From the NCBI GenBank assembly GCA_035256085.1, contig DATEYP010000086.1, positions 1 through 13,422 on the forward strand: a DNA stretch of 13,422 nucleotides, in the 5' to 3' direction. Of the stretch, positions 1 through 6,477 are shown one piece after another. The stretch's first letter is position 1, and every line of letters begins with the position of its first letter. The position numbers and the translations under genes are program-made. This DNA is from UBA6901 sp035256085 (lineage in GTDB: Bacteria > Pseudomonadota > Gammaproteobacteria > Acidiferrobacterales > UBA6901). The notes under the pieces are model-generated. The model saw only the letters and a program-made list of their open reading frames with translations. It was not told the DNA's origin and made no database searches.

Positions 1-1017
1 CTGTACGCCGCGCACCACGGCGGGAAGATGAACGTCGGCGAGACTATCCAGGGCATCAATAACCCGCGTCTGGATGAAGTGCTGGGCGAACAGGCTTCGG
101 AACTGCGCACCGAGGTCGAGCTGGTGAAAGGCGCGGCGCACATGTTCGACAAGCAAGCCTACCTGGCCGGCAAGCTGTCGCCGGTGTTCTTCGGCAGCGC
201 GGTCAACAACTTCGGCGTACAGGAACTGCTCGACAGTTTCGTGGAAAACGCCCCCGGCCCGCACCCGCGCGAAAGCGATACGCGCCTGGTGCAGGCCGAA
301 GAAGAGGCGTTCAGCGGCTTCGTGTTCAAGATTCAGGCGAACATGGACCCGAACCACCGCGACCGCATCGCCTTCGTACGAATCGTGTCGGGTTGCTACA
401 AACCGGGCATGAAACTGTTCCACGTGCGCATCGGCCGCGAAGTCACTATCTCCAACGCCATCACCTTCATGGCGCGCGACCGCACCATGGTCGAGGAGGC
501 CTACGCCGGCGACATCATCGGCCTGCACAACCACGGCACCATGCGCATCGGCGACACCTTCACCCAGAAGGAACCGCTGCGCTTCGGCGGCATCCCGAAC
601 TTCGCGCCGGAAATCTTCCGTCGCACCCAGATCAAGAACCCGATGAAAATGAAGGCCCTGCAAAAGGGCCTGGAGCAGCTGACCGAAGAGGGCGCCACCC
701 AGCTGTTTCGCCCGCTCGCCAACAACGAACTCATTCTCGGCGCGGTCGGCGTGCTGCAGTTCGACGTGGTCGCGCACCGCCTGCAGCACGAGTATGGCGT
801 GGACGCGGTGTTCGAGCCGGTGCAGGTCGCGACCGCGCGCTGGATCAGCTGTAAGGATGAAAAAATGTTGAATGACTTCGAAAAGAAGCTGCGTGACAAC
901 CTGGCACTGGACGGCGCTGGCGAGCTGACCTACCTAGCGCCATCGCGCGTGAATCTCCAGCTCACCATGGAACGCTGGCCGGACGTCACTTTCAACACCA
1001 CGCGCGAGCAGGTCTAG
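1..1017 (+). CDS. prfC: Peptide chain release factor 3 (RF3), C-terminal part
   Basis: RF3 is a cytosolic translational GTPase that removes RF1/RF2 from the ribosome after peptide release. The reading frame is open from the first base, so the gene begins upstream of the window; 338 residues are visible of a family length near 530. The visible part covers the end of the G domain (segment GSAVNNFGVQELLDSF), then the beta-barrel domain II (AFSGFVFKIQANMDPNHRDR, IAFVRIVSG) and the RF3-specific domain III (PEIFRRTQIKNPMKMKALQK, LANNELILGAVGVLQFDVV). These segments are characteristic of RF3 rather than EF-G. The stop is TAG at 1015-1017. The sequence has uniformly high GC and looks like native, intact housekeeping DNA. 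It marks the left border of the accessory region. Confidence 0.96.
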   Translation: MYAAHHGGKMNVGETIQGINNPRLDEVLGEQASELRTEVELVKGAAHMFDKQAYLAGKLSPVFFGSAVNNFGVQELLDSFVENAPGPHPRESDTRLVQAEEEAFSGFVFKIQANMDPNHRDRIAFVRIVSGCYKPGMKLFHVRIGREVTISNAITFMARDRTMVEEAYAGDIIGLHNHGTMRIGDTFTQKEPLRFGGIPNFAPEIFRRTQIKNPMKMKALQKGLEQLTEEGATQLFRPLANNELILGAVGVLQFDVVAHRLQHEYGVDAVFEPVQVATARWISCKDEKMLNDFEKKLRDNLALDGAGELTYLAPSRVNLQLTMERWPDVTFNTTREQV

Positions 1018-1056
1018 CGTAGTGCTTCACCATTACCGGCACATGGTCTGATCCGG

Positions 1057-1106
1057 CTGTAGGTCGGCCTTCAGGCCGACACGTCGGGCTAAAGGCCGAC
1101 CTACAG
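1057..1106. repeat. REP doublet (REPIN-like) with GTAG heads
   Basis: The outer arms CTGTAGGTCGGCC (1057-1069) and GGCCGACCTACAG (1094-1106) are perfect 13-bp reverse complements. Each half folds on its own: GTCGGCCT-TC-AGGCCGAC on the left, and GTCGGGC-TAAA-GGCCGAC, with one mismatch, on the right. The unit is two inverted REP hairpins, each opened by the tetranucleotide GTAG at the outside end. GTAG heads are the hallmark of REPs mobilised by REP-associated tyrosine transposases (RAYTs); that assignment is inference from family knowledge, as no RAYT gene is in the window. The element lies 40 bases after the prfC stop and could also serve as its transcription terminator. A sister copy lies inside the methyltransferase gene at 3196-3243. 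Confidence 0.85.
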
Positions 1107-1182
1107 GATCTCTGGCACATCTTGCCGGCCAACCCCATGCCGCTTGCGGTAGACCGATACCAGCCCGCCTTGTTCCAATCTC

Positions 1183-1201
1183 ATACGCCATAGCGTATAA
1201 A
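1183..1201 (+). promoter_or_regulatory. Possible promoter/operator palindrome ahead of the operon
   Basis: ATACGC (1183-1188), a 4-base loop and GCGTAT (1193-1198) form a 6-bp perfect palindrome. It overlaps TATAAA (1196-1201), a possible -10 hexamer on the + strand about 60 bases before the mod start. No convincing -35 is seen at 16-18 bases: the nearest candidate, TTGTTC at 1170-1175, is 20 bases away. The arrangement would fit a repressor-controlled promoter for the RM operon. It is a weak inference from position and symmetry only. Confidence 0.25.
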
Positions 1202-1261
1202 ACCGGTAGTCCGTCGCTTCGCCCAGAAAAATCAGGCGGATAGCGCGGCAGCGAGGGGAGC

Positions 1262-4200
1262 ATGCCAAAGAAGAAATCAAAATCCCGGCGTATGGGTTCA
1301 GGGGCCGGCACGACCAGGTCCGGTCTGGCGGACGACTTCTCTCTCGAAACCCAGCAGACGCCCACGGACAGCGGCGCGCACCCGGCCCGTCCGGTCAAGC
1401 CCAAGGCCGGCGCCACAGGCGGCAAAAAAAGCGGCCAGCTGGAGGTAGTGAGTTACCGCCATTCCGACAAGCGCAAGAACAACCCGGAAGTGGGCATGGT
1501 GAAGCCGGAGAACGATCCGGACGACCATGACGAACGCTGGTGTTACGACCCGCATATTGACCCGGCCCTGCAATTCGACTTCGGGCGGGCACAGGTGGAA
1601 AAGCTCATTGATGAAGCGCTCGCGAGCGGCGATGACGCCACCATGCGCGCGGCGCTGGAGGAGCTAAAGCGCTATTCGGCGCCGTATCTCAACTGGACGG
1701 GCAAGGCCGAACGCACCACGTTCGACGTGGACACGGTGAGCCTGCACGTACACGAACGCATCGACCCGGCGAGCATTCTCTCCGCCATTCGAAAAAATGT
1801 AGGGCGGGTTAGCCCGCAAGGGCGTAACCCGCCGGATGCATACCAGCACCAGCCGGACTTATTCGCCGCCCCCTTCGAAAACCTGCCGCTGCGCGACGCC
1901 ATCGACTTCTACAAGCACGAGCGCGGCTGGGCCAACCGCCTGATCGCCGGCGATTCGTTGCTGGTGATGAACTCGCTGTTGCAGAAGGAAAGCATGGCCG
2001 GGCAGGTGCAGATGATCTACATCGACCCGCCCTACGGCATCAAGTACGGCTCCAACTTCCAGCCCTTCGTCAACAAGCGCGACGTGAAGGACCGCAGGGA
2101 CGAAGACCTGACCCAGGAACCGGAGATGATCAAGGCCTTCCGCGACACCTGGGAGCTGGGCATCCACTCCTACCTCACCTACCTGCGCGACCGGCTGCTG
2201 CTGGCGAAGGAATTGCTGCACGAGTCGGGGAGTGTGTTTGTGCAGATTTCGGATGACAACGTTCATCTAGTTAGATCTGTTTTGGACGAAATATTTGGCA
2301 ACCAGAATTTCATAAGTGAAATTGCATTCAAGACAACTTCCAGTCTTGGTGGTGAGCATATCGGAAAGAGTTTTGACTATGTTATTTGGTACGGGAAACA
2401 GCGTGAAAAAGCCAAGGTTAGAAAACTATATCGAGAAAAGGGACTTGAAGATGACATAGGTGGCCGCTTTTCGAGAATTCAGCTATCTGATGGGAAGCGC
2501 CTTCCGATAGCCAAGCTTCAATTTCAAGAAGGTGCTTCGCTAGAGACGTTGGGAGACATCTATCGCCATGACAACTTAACCTCTCAAAGTGGCTCAGAGG
2601 CATCACAGTTCCCGATCACCTTCCGGGGCATCGAGTTCTCGCTCAATAAAGGCCACTGGAAAACAAATCGAGACGGCATGCGTCGTTTGTCATTTGCAAA
2701 CCGACTTGGTGCCCCGAGCCAGAATTCATTGGCATACGTTAGGTTCATCGATGATTTTCCGCTTAGTGAACAATCCAATGTTTGGACCGATACCCAAACT
2801 GGCGCGTTCACCGACACCAAAGTGTATGTCGTGCAGACGAACCTAAAGGTTATCGAACGTTGCATCCTCATGACCACTGACCCCGGCGACCTGGTGCTGG
2901 ACCCGACCTGCGGTTCCGGCACCAGCGCCTTCGTCGCCGAGAAGTGGGGCCGGCGCTGGATCACCTGCGACACCTCGCGCGTGTCGGTGACGCTCGCCAA
3001 GCAGCGCCTGATGACGGCGAGCTACGACTACTACGAACTCAAGTATCCGCAGGAAGGCCTGAAGAGCGGCTTCATCTACAAGACCGTGCCGCATGTAATG
3101 CTCAAGTCCATCGCCAATAATCCGGAGATTGACGAGATTTACGGGCGCATGCATCCGGCGGTGGAGGCGACGCTGGCGGAGTTGAATAAAACACTTGTAG
3201 GTCGGGCTTCAGCCCGACAAGTCGCCCTGAAGGGCGACCTACAGGAGTGGGATGTTCCCTTTGATTTTCCGCAAGACTGGCCGGAAGCCGCGCGCAAAAC
3301 ATTCGACGCCTTCCACGCCGCACGCCAGGCGATGCAGAAGAAGATGGACGACTCCATCGCCGCCCATGCGGATCAGGAAACGCTCTACGATCAGCCGGCG
3401 GTCTCCAAGAACAAGCTGCGCATCACCGGGCCGTTTACCGTGGAAGCGGTGCCGTTTCCCTCGGTGCTGGCACTGGACGAAGCCGAGCAGCCGCAAGAGG
3501 CGGATGTGGCCATCGCCCGCTCGGGCGAATCGGCGCGGCAACATTCGTGGCGCGATGAGTTGCTGAAGACCGGCATCCGCGGCAAGGGCGGGCAGATGTT
3601 GAAGTTCGCCGATCTCGAAACCCTGCCCGATTCGCCGCATCTGCATGTGAGCGGGCGTCTGGACAGCGGCGAGCGCGTGGTGGTGAGCTTCGGCCCCGAG
3701 CACGCGGCGCTGGAACAGCGGCAGGTGACACTGGCGCTGAACGAGGCCGAGAAGCTGCGGCCGGCGCCGAAGTTCATCATCTTTGCAAGCTTCGAGTTCG
3801 ACCCGGAGGCAGCCAAGGACATCGACGAAACCAAATGGCCGGGGGTTACCCTGCTGAAGGCCAAGATGAATGCCGACCTCCTGACCGACGACCTCAAGAA
3901 GGGCCGCGCGAGCAACCAGAGCTTCTGGCTCATGGGCCAGCCGGATGTGGAGGTGCACAAGCAGAAGGACAGCCGCTACGTGGTGGAAGTACACGGCTTC
4001 GACTACTTCGACACCGCCAAGGGCGAGCTGGTCTCCGGCGGCAAGGGCAAGATTGCCATGTGGCTGCTGGATACCGACTACGACGAGCGCTCGCTGTTCC
4101 CGCGTCAGGTGTTCTTTCCCATGGCCGGTAAGGGCGAGGGCTGGGACAAACTTAAGAAAAACATCCGCGCCGAGTTGAATGAGGCGCTGCTGGATAAATT

Positions 4201-4309
4201 CCACGGCACCAAATCGCTGCCCTTCGAGGCGGGGGAGAACAAAAAGGTGGCGGTGAAGATTGTGGATGATCGGGGGATTGAGTCCCTGAAGATCATCCCT
4301 TTGTCATAA
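1262..4309 (+). CDS. Type III-like site-specific DNA methyltransferase (Mod)
   Basis: This is a SAM-dependent DNA methyltransferase of 1015 residues, probably adenine-N6, and the modification half of the operon whose restriction half is at 6474-9266. The catalytic motif IV DPPY is at residues 255-258 (YIDPPYGIKYGS) and the SAM-binding motif I DPTCGSGT at 547-554. The order IV, then target recognition domain, then I is the beta-class arrangement typical of type III Mod. The protein is longer than classical Mod (about 650): a C-terminal extension of some 460 residues follows motif I, and a Lys/Arg-rich N-terminus of about 100 residues precedes the core. The start ATG has a purine-rich AGGGGAG just upstream (short spacing of about 3). 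Oddities: the TRD region is AT-rich relative to its flanks, and REP-like hairpins are read in frame at residues about 180-193 and 645-661. Sequence specificity cannot be read from the sequence. Confidence 0.93.
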   Translation: MPKKKSKSRRMGSGAGTTRSGLADDFSLETQQTPTDSGAHPARPVKPKAGATGGKKSGQLEVVSYRHSDKRKNNPEVGMVKPENDPDDHDERWCYDPHIDPALQFDFGRAQVEKLIDEALASGDDATMRAALEELKRYSAPYLNWTGKAERTTFDVDTVSLHVHERIDPASILSAIRKNVGRVSPQGRNPPDAYQHQPDLFAAPFENLPLRDAIDFYKHERGWANRLIAGDSLLVMNSLLQKESMAGQVQMIYIDPPYGIKYGSNFQPFVNKRDVKDRRDEDLTQEPEMIKAFRDTWELGIHSYLTYLRDRLLLAKELLHESGSVFVQISDDNVHLVRSVLDEIFGNQNFISEIAFKTTSSLGGEHIGKSFDYVIWYGKQREKAKVRKLYREKGLEDDIGGRFSRIQLSDGKRLPIAKLQFQEGASLETLGDIYRHDNLTSQSGSEASQFPITFRGIEFSLNKGHWKTNRDGMRRLSFANRLGAPSQNSLAYVRFIDDFPLSEQSNVWTDTQTGAFTDTKVYVVQTNLKVIERCILMTTDPGDLVLDPTCGSGTSAFVAEKWGRRWITCDTSRVSVTLAKQRLMTASYDYYELKYPQEGLKSGFIYKTVPHVMLKSIANNPEIDEIYGRMHPAVEATLAELNKTLVGRASARQVALKGDLQEWDVPFDFPQDWPEAARKTFDAFHAARQAMQKKMDDSIAAHADQETLYDQPAVSKNKLRITGPFTVEAVPFPSVLALDEAEQPQEADVAIARSGESARQHSWRDELLKTGIRGKGGQMLKFADLETLPDSPHLHVSGRLDSGERVVVSFGPEHAALEQRQVTLALNEAEKLRPAPKFIIFASFEFDPEAAKDIDETKWPGVTLLKAKMNADLLTDDLKKGRASNQSFWLMGQPDVEVHKQKDSRYVVEVHGFDYFDTAKGELVSGGKGKIAMWLLDTDYDERSLFPRQVFFPMAGKGEGWDKLKKNIRAELNEALLDKFHGTKSLPFEAGENKKVAVKIVDDRGIESLKIIPLS
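1799..1833. repeat. REP-like hairpin inside the mod coding region (family 2)
   Basis: GTAG (1799-1802) opens a hairpin with arms GGCGGGTTAGCCC (1803-1815) and GGGC-G-TAACCCGCC (1820-1833). It has 13 pairs, a GCAA tetraloop and one bulged G at 1824. It is read in frame in mod as residues V180 to about A193 (VGRVSPQGRNPPDA), in a linker just before the conserved QPDLF segment. The stem sequence differs from the copies at 1057 and 3196, so it belongs to a different REP subfamily that shares the GTAG head. It introduces no stop or frameshift. Confidence 0.75.
2240..2870 (+). other. AT-rich mosaic block of mod: presumed target recognition domain
   Basis: Base composition changes sharply inside mod. 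I counted 36/60 G+C in 2041-2100 before the block, 20/60 in 2281-2340 within it, and 45/60 in 2881-2940 after it. The block encodes roughly residues 327-536, between motif IV (255-258) and motif I (547-554), where beta-class methyltransferases hold the target recognition domain. The flanks encode generic helices (DNVHLVRSVLDEIFG on the left, MTTDPGDLVLDP on the right) that would allow homologous recombination. I infer that the TRD was replaced from a lower-GC donor. Boundaries are approximate, give or take about 30 bases. Confidence 0.7.
3196..3243. repeat. REP doublet inserted in frame in mod (48 bp)
   Basis: A tandem of two hairpins: GTAG then GTCGGGCT-TC-AGCCCGAC (3201-3218), an AA spacer, then GTCGCCCT-GA-AGGGCGAC (3221-3238) followed by CTAC. 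Heads GTAG and CTAC lie at the two outer ends, as in the copy at 1057-1106. The unit is 48 bases, exactly 16 codons, and lies within residues L645-Q661 of the methyltransferase (LVGRASARQVALKGDLQ), between ATLAELNKT and EWDVPFDFPQDWP. The reading frame stays open on both sides, so it lengthens the protein by a loop rather than breaking it. Confidence 0.85.
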
Positions 4310-4367
4310 CACCAAGAAGCGAATGGAATTGTGAATCGTCCAGGATTCGCGGGAAAGGGAGGCTTGA

Positions 4368-5495
4368 TTGTCTGCAAAAATAAAGGACGTTCTTTGGGAG
4401 GCACCACCGCATACTCTGGCCAAGATTTCCATCTTGCAGGCGTATTTGTATCGCTGGTTTGAGATTCTGGGCCGCAAAAAATATCGGCAAAAACTTTGGT
4501 ACATCGATGGCTTTGCCGGACCGGGCGAATATACCAATTCACCAACGGGCTCCCCTGTTGCGGCCATTGCCTCGGCAAGCAAAGCATTGCAAAGCGTGGG
4601 CGGTAAATGGAAAGCAGGAGCGATACATTGCGTATTTATTGAAGAGAAACCAAAAAGATTTGATCATTTAAAGAACAAACTCAGCAAAACTGACAACCCA
4701 ACAAGGCTACACACGCATCTCTTTAATGGAACGTTTGTCGAGGGCCTCGCTGCACTCAGAAAGGAAGCGTTAAATCCATTTTCGCCACCATCACCGCTGT
4801 TTGCGTTTGTTGACCCTTTTGGTGCTACAGGTGTACCGTTTGCCGACATCAAAGACTTGCTGAGTCGAGAATCATCTGAAGTCCTTATCAATTTCGATTC
4901 TGATGGCGTCGGTAGAATTTTCCGCGCAAAGGAAGCCGCAAACCACGAAGAAATATTGAACGTAATATTCGGCGATGAATCCTGGAAACCGGAACTGGCA
5001 AAACATCTGATCTCTCATGAGCTATATCGCGGCGTTTTGGCCTTGTACAAACAGAAGCTGCTTGCTTTGCCGAAGGTGCGTTATGTCTTTGCCTTCGAGA
5101 TGCGATCTGCAAAAAATACCATTGACTACCATTTAGTATTTGCGAGCCAGCATCCATTGGGGTTGGAAAAAATGAAAGAAGCCATGAAGACAATCGCAAA
5201 AAATGGCGATTATTGTTTTTCCGATGCGCACCTTAATCAATCATCTATGTTCCGCTTCGATGAACCGTCAGCATACAGCCCACAGCTTTTTGAGAAATTT
5301 CGCGGTAGGGCAGTCGAGTATCAAGAGTTAAATGATTATGCACTGAATGAAACTCCTTTCATGAACCCGAAAAGCATGCTCAAAGACTTGGAAGGAAAAG
5401 GCATGATCCAAGTCAGTAGCGGCGACCCAAAGCGGCGCAAAGGCACATTCAATGAAGCGAGCCTGATAAGCGTCACGTTTCAACGAGGAAGCTAG
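4368..5495 (+). CDS. tcmP: Three-Cys-motif partner protein TcmP
   Basis: The 375-residue product matches the TcmP family, named because its members sit next to three-Cys-motif (Gp37/Gp68) proteins; here that partner is the next gene, one base downstream. Recognisable segments are ILQAYLYRWFEILG (22-35), YIDGFAGPGEY (45-55), FIEEKP (90-95) and FVDPFGATGVPF (147-158). The DGFAGPG, IEE and DPFG elements resemble motifs I, II and IV of Rossmann-fold methyltransferases, so it may bind SAM or a nucleotide; that is my inference, not known family biochemistry. The start is TTG at 4368, chosen because GGGAGG (4357-4362) lies 5 bases before it and the family N-terminus follows. The gene is AT-richer than its neighbours (24/60 G+C in 4861-4920), suggesting separate acquisition. 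The biochemical role is unknown. Confidence 0.85.
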   Translation: MSAKIKDVLWEAPPHTLAKISILQAYLYRWFEILGRKKYRQKLWYIDGFAGPGEYTNSPTGSPVAAIASASKALQSVGGKWKAGAIHCVFIEEKPKRFDHLKNKLSKTDNPTRLHTHLFNGTFVEGLAALRKEALNPFSPPSPLFAFVDPFGATGVPFADIKDLLSRESSEVLINFDSDGVGRIFRAKEAANHEEILNVIFGDESWKPELAKHLISHELYRGVLALYKQKLLALPKVRYVFAFEMRSAKNTIDYHLVFASQHPLGLEKMKEAMKTIAKNGDYCFSDAHLNQSSMFRFDEPSAYSPQLFEKFRGRAVEYQELNDYALNETPFMNPKSMLKDLEGKGMIQVSSGDPKRRKGTFNEASLISVTFQRGS

Positions 5496-5496
5496 T

Positions 5497-6240
5497 ATGA
5501 CAAAGAAAACGACAATCGAGTGGACCGAGCAGACTTGGAACCCGACCACGGGTTGCACAAAGATTTCTCCTGGCTGCAAGCATTGCTATGCCGAAACCAT
5601 GGCACGCCGGCTGAAGGCCATGGGCGCGAATGGTTACGAAAACGGTTTCAAATTGAGCATTCTGCCGGAACGATTGGGTGAGCCGCTCAATCGGCGTAAG
5701 CCGACCACGTACTTCGTCAACTCCATGAGTGACTTGTTTCACAACGAGATTCCGTTCGAGTTTCTCGATCAGGTCTTCGATGTCATCCGGCGTACTCCAC
5801 AACACACCTATCAGATATTGACCAAGCGTGCGGCGCGGATGCGCAAGTACTTTGTTCCGGGCGAGCGGACTCTTCCGGCGAACGTATGGCTTGGGGTCTC
5901 TGTTGAGAACCGAAAATACGGTCTGCCGCGCATTGATGAGTTGCGGGAGATCGAAGCCAGTATTCGGTTTTTGTCCGTCGAGCCGCTTCTTGAAGACGTG
6001 GGAAAAATTGACCTGACTGGTATTCACTGGGTGATCGTTGGCGGCGAGTCTGGCCCAAAGGCGCGACCCATGAAGCCCGAATGGGTGGCGGGCATCAAGA
6101 AGCAATGCGAAGAGCAGGACGTGGCCTTCTTCTTCAAGCAATGGGGCGGCTGGGGCGCAGACGGCAAGAGGCGGCACAAAAAGGAGAACGGTCGCGTCTT
6201 CGCGGGTAAAACCTGGGACCAGATGCCGGCGGTGTTCTAA
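5497..6240 (+). CDS. Three-Cys-motif phage Gp37/Gp68-like protein (DUF5131)
   Basis: The 247-residue product has the cysteine signature C20-x6-C27-x2-C30 in WNPTTGCTKISPGCKHCYAE, followed by the other conserved blocks of the Gp37/Gp68 (PF07505-type) family: YFVNSMSDLFH, YQILTKRA, WLGVSVENRKY, RFLSVEPLLED, WVIVGGESGPKARPM and the C-terminal FFKQWGGW. The three cysteines are compatible with an iron-sulfur or metal site and recall radical-SAM proteins, but the spacing is not the canonical CxxxCxxC, so enzymatic activity is uncertain. The ATG follows the tcmP stop by one base, with GAGGA as the ribosome binding site, and its own TAA is directly followed by the ATG of the next ORF. Despite its family name it does not mark a prophage here: no other phage gene is visible. 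It probably acts together with TcmP. Confidence 0.9.
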   Translation: MTKKTTIEWTEQTWNPTTGCTKISPGCKHCYAETMARRLKAMGANGYENGFKLSILPERLGEPLNRRKPTTYFVNSMSDLFHNEIPFEFLDQVFDVIRRTPQHTYQILTKRAARMRKYFVPGERTLPANVWLGVSVENRKYGLPRIDELREIEASIRFLSVEPLLEDVGKIDLTGIHWVIVGGESGPKARPMKPEWVAGIKKQCEEQDVAFFFKQWGGWGADGKRRHKKENGRVFAGKTWDQMPAVF

Positions 6241-6477
6241 ATGACGCGATTCTTACCTCCGGAGCTTGTTGCGTTACCTCCGGACCTCACTCGCTTATAT
6301 CCGGACCTGATGCCCCTTATGCTGGTGGATCGTTCGCTTATTGAGACCGGGGACTCCTCTCATTTGGCAGGAGACTCCACTCATTTGCCTGGCAGCTCCT
6401 CTCATTTGGCCGCAGATGACGCGGTTCAGTGCCATAAAGTACTCGATCTAACCGTGTTGAGTGGGGCGGTAATGTGA
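6241..6477 (+). CDS. Short repeat-rich ORF, probable remnant of an AlbA_2-type ATP-binding gene
   Basis: The ORF encodes 78 residues. The ATG abuts the preceding TAA and the TGA overlaps the GTG start of res (GTGA, 6474-6477), so it is placed to be translated and to couple res translation. The protein consists mainly of two heptapeptide repeat blocks, L-P/Y-P-E/D-L-x-x (residues 5-25) and G-D/S-S-S/T-H-L-x (37-57), with no folded domain visible. As I recall, repeats of both types occur near the C-terminal helix-turn-helix of AlbA_2/COG2865-like putative ATP-binding regulators, which often sit between mod and res in this class of operon. I therefore infer a deletion scar that kept the repeat linker. 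It could instead be a genuine small protein or just a translated spacer. Confidence 0.55.
   Translation: MTRFLPPELVALPPDLTRLYPDLMPLMLVDRSLIETGDSSHLAGDSTHLPGSSSHLAADDAVQCHKVLDLTVLSGAVM
6253..6315 (+). repeat. 21-bp tandem repeat, 3 units (LPPELxx)
   Basis: Units at 6253-6273, 6274-6294 and 6295-6315 encode LPPELVA, LPPDLTR and LYPDLMP. The nucleotide repeats have diverged, with TTACCTCCGGA in the first two units and TTATATCCGGA in the third. The period keeps the reading frame. Confidence 0.85.
6349..6411 (+). repeat. 21-bp tandem repeat, 3 units (GDSSHLx)
   Basis: Units at 6349-6369, 6370-6390 and 6391-6411 encode GDSSHLA, GDSTHLP and GSSSHLA, with the shared DNA core GACTCC(T/A)CTCATTTG in the first two units and AGCTCCTCTCATTTG in the third. 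The period is the same as in the block at 6253-6315 but the sequence is unrelated. Confidence 0.85.

Noticed and set aside
3239..4204. 321-codon minus-strand ORF inside mod
   Set aside because: It is antisense to the clearly conserved Mod C-terminal region, a common effect of high GC third positions.
5497..6240. Prophage fragment, suggested by the Gp37/Gp68 name
   Set aside because: No capsid, tail, integrase or lysis gene is nearby; the gene is paired with TcmP within an RM-like operon, a known non-phage context.
6253..6411. CRISPR-like array
   Set aside because: The 21-bp units are contiguous, without unique spacers, and encode in-frame heptapeptides.
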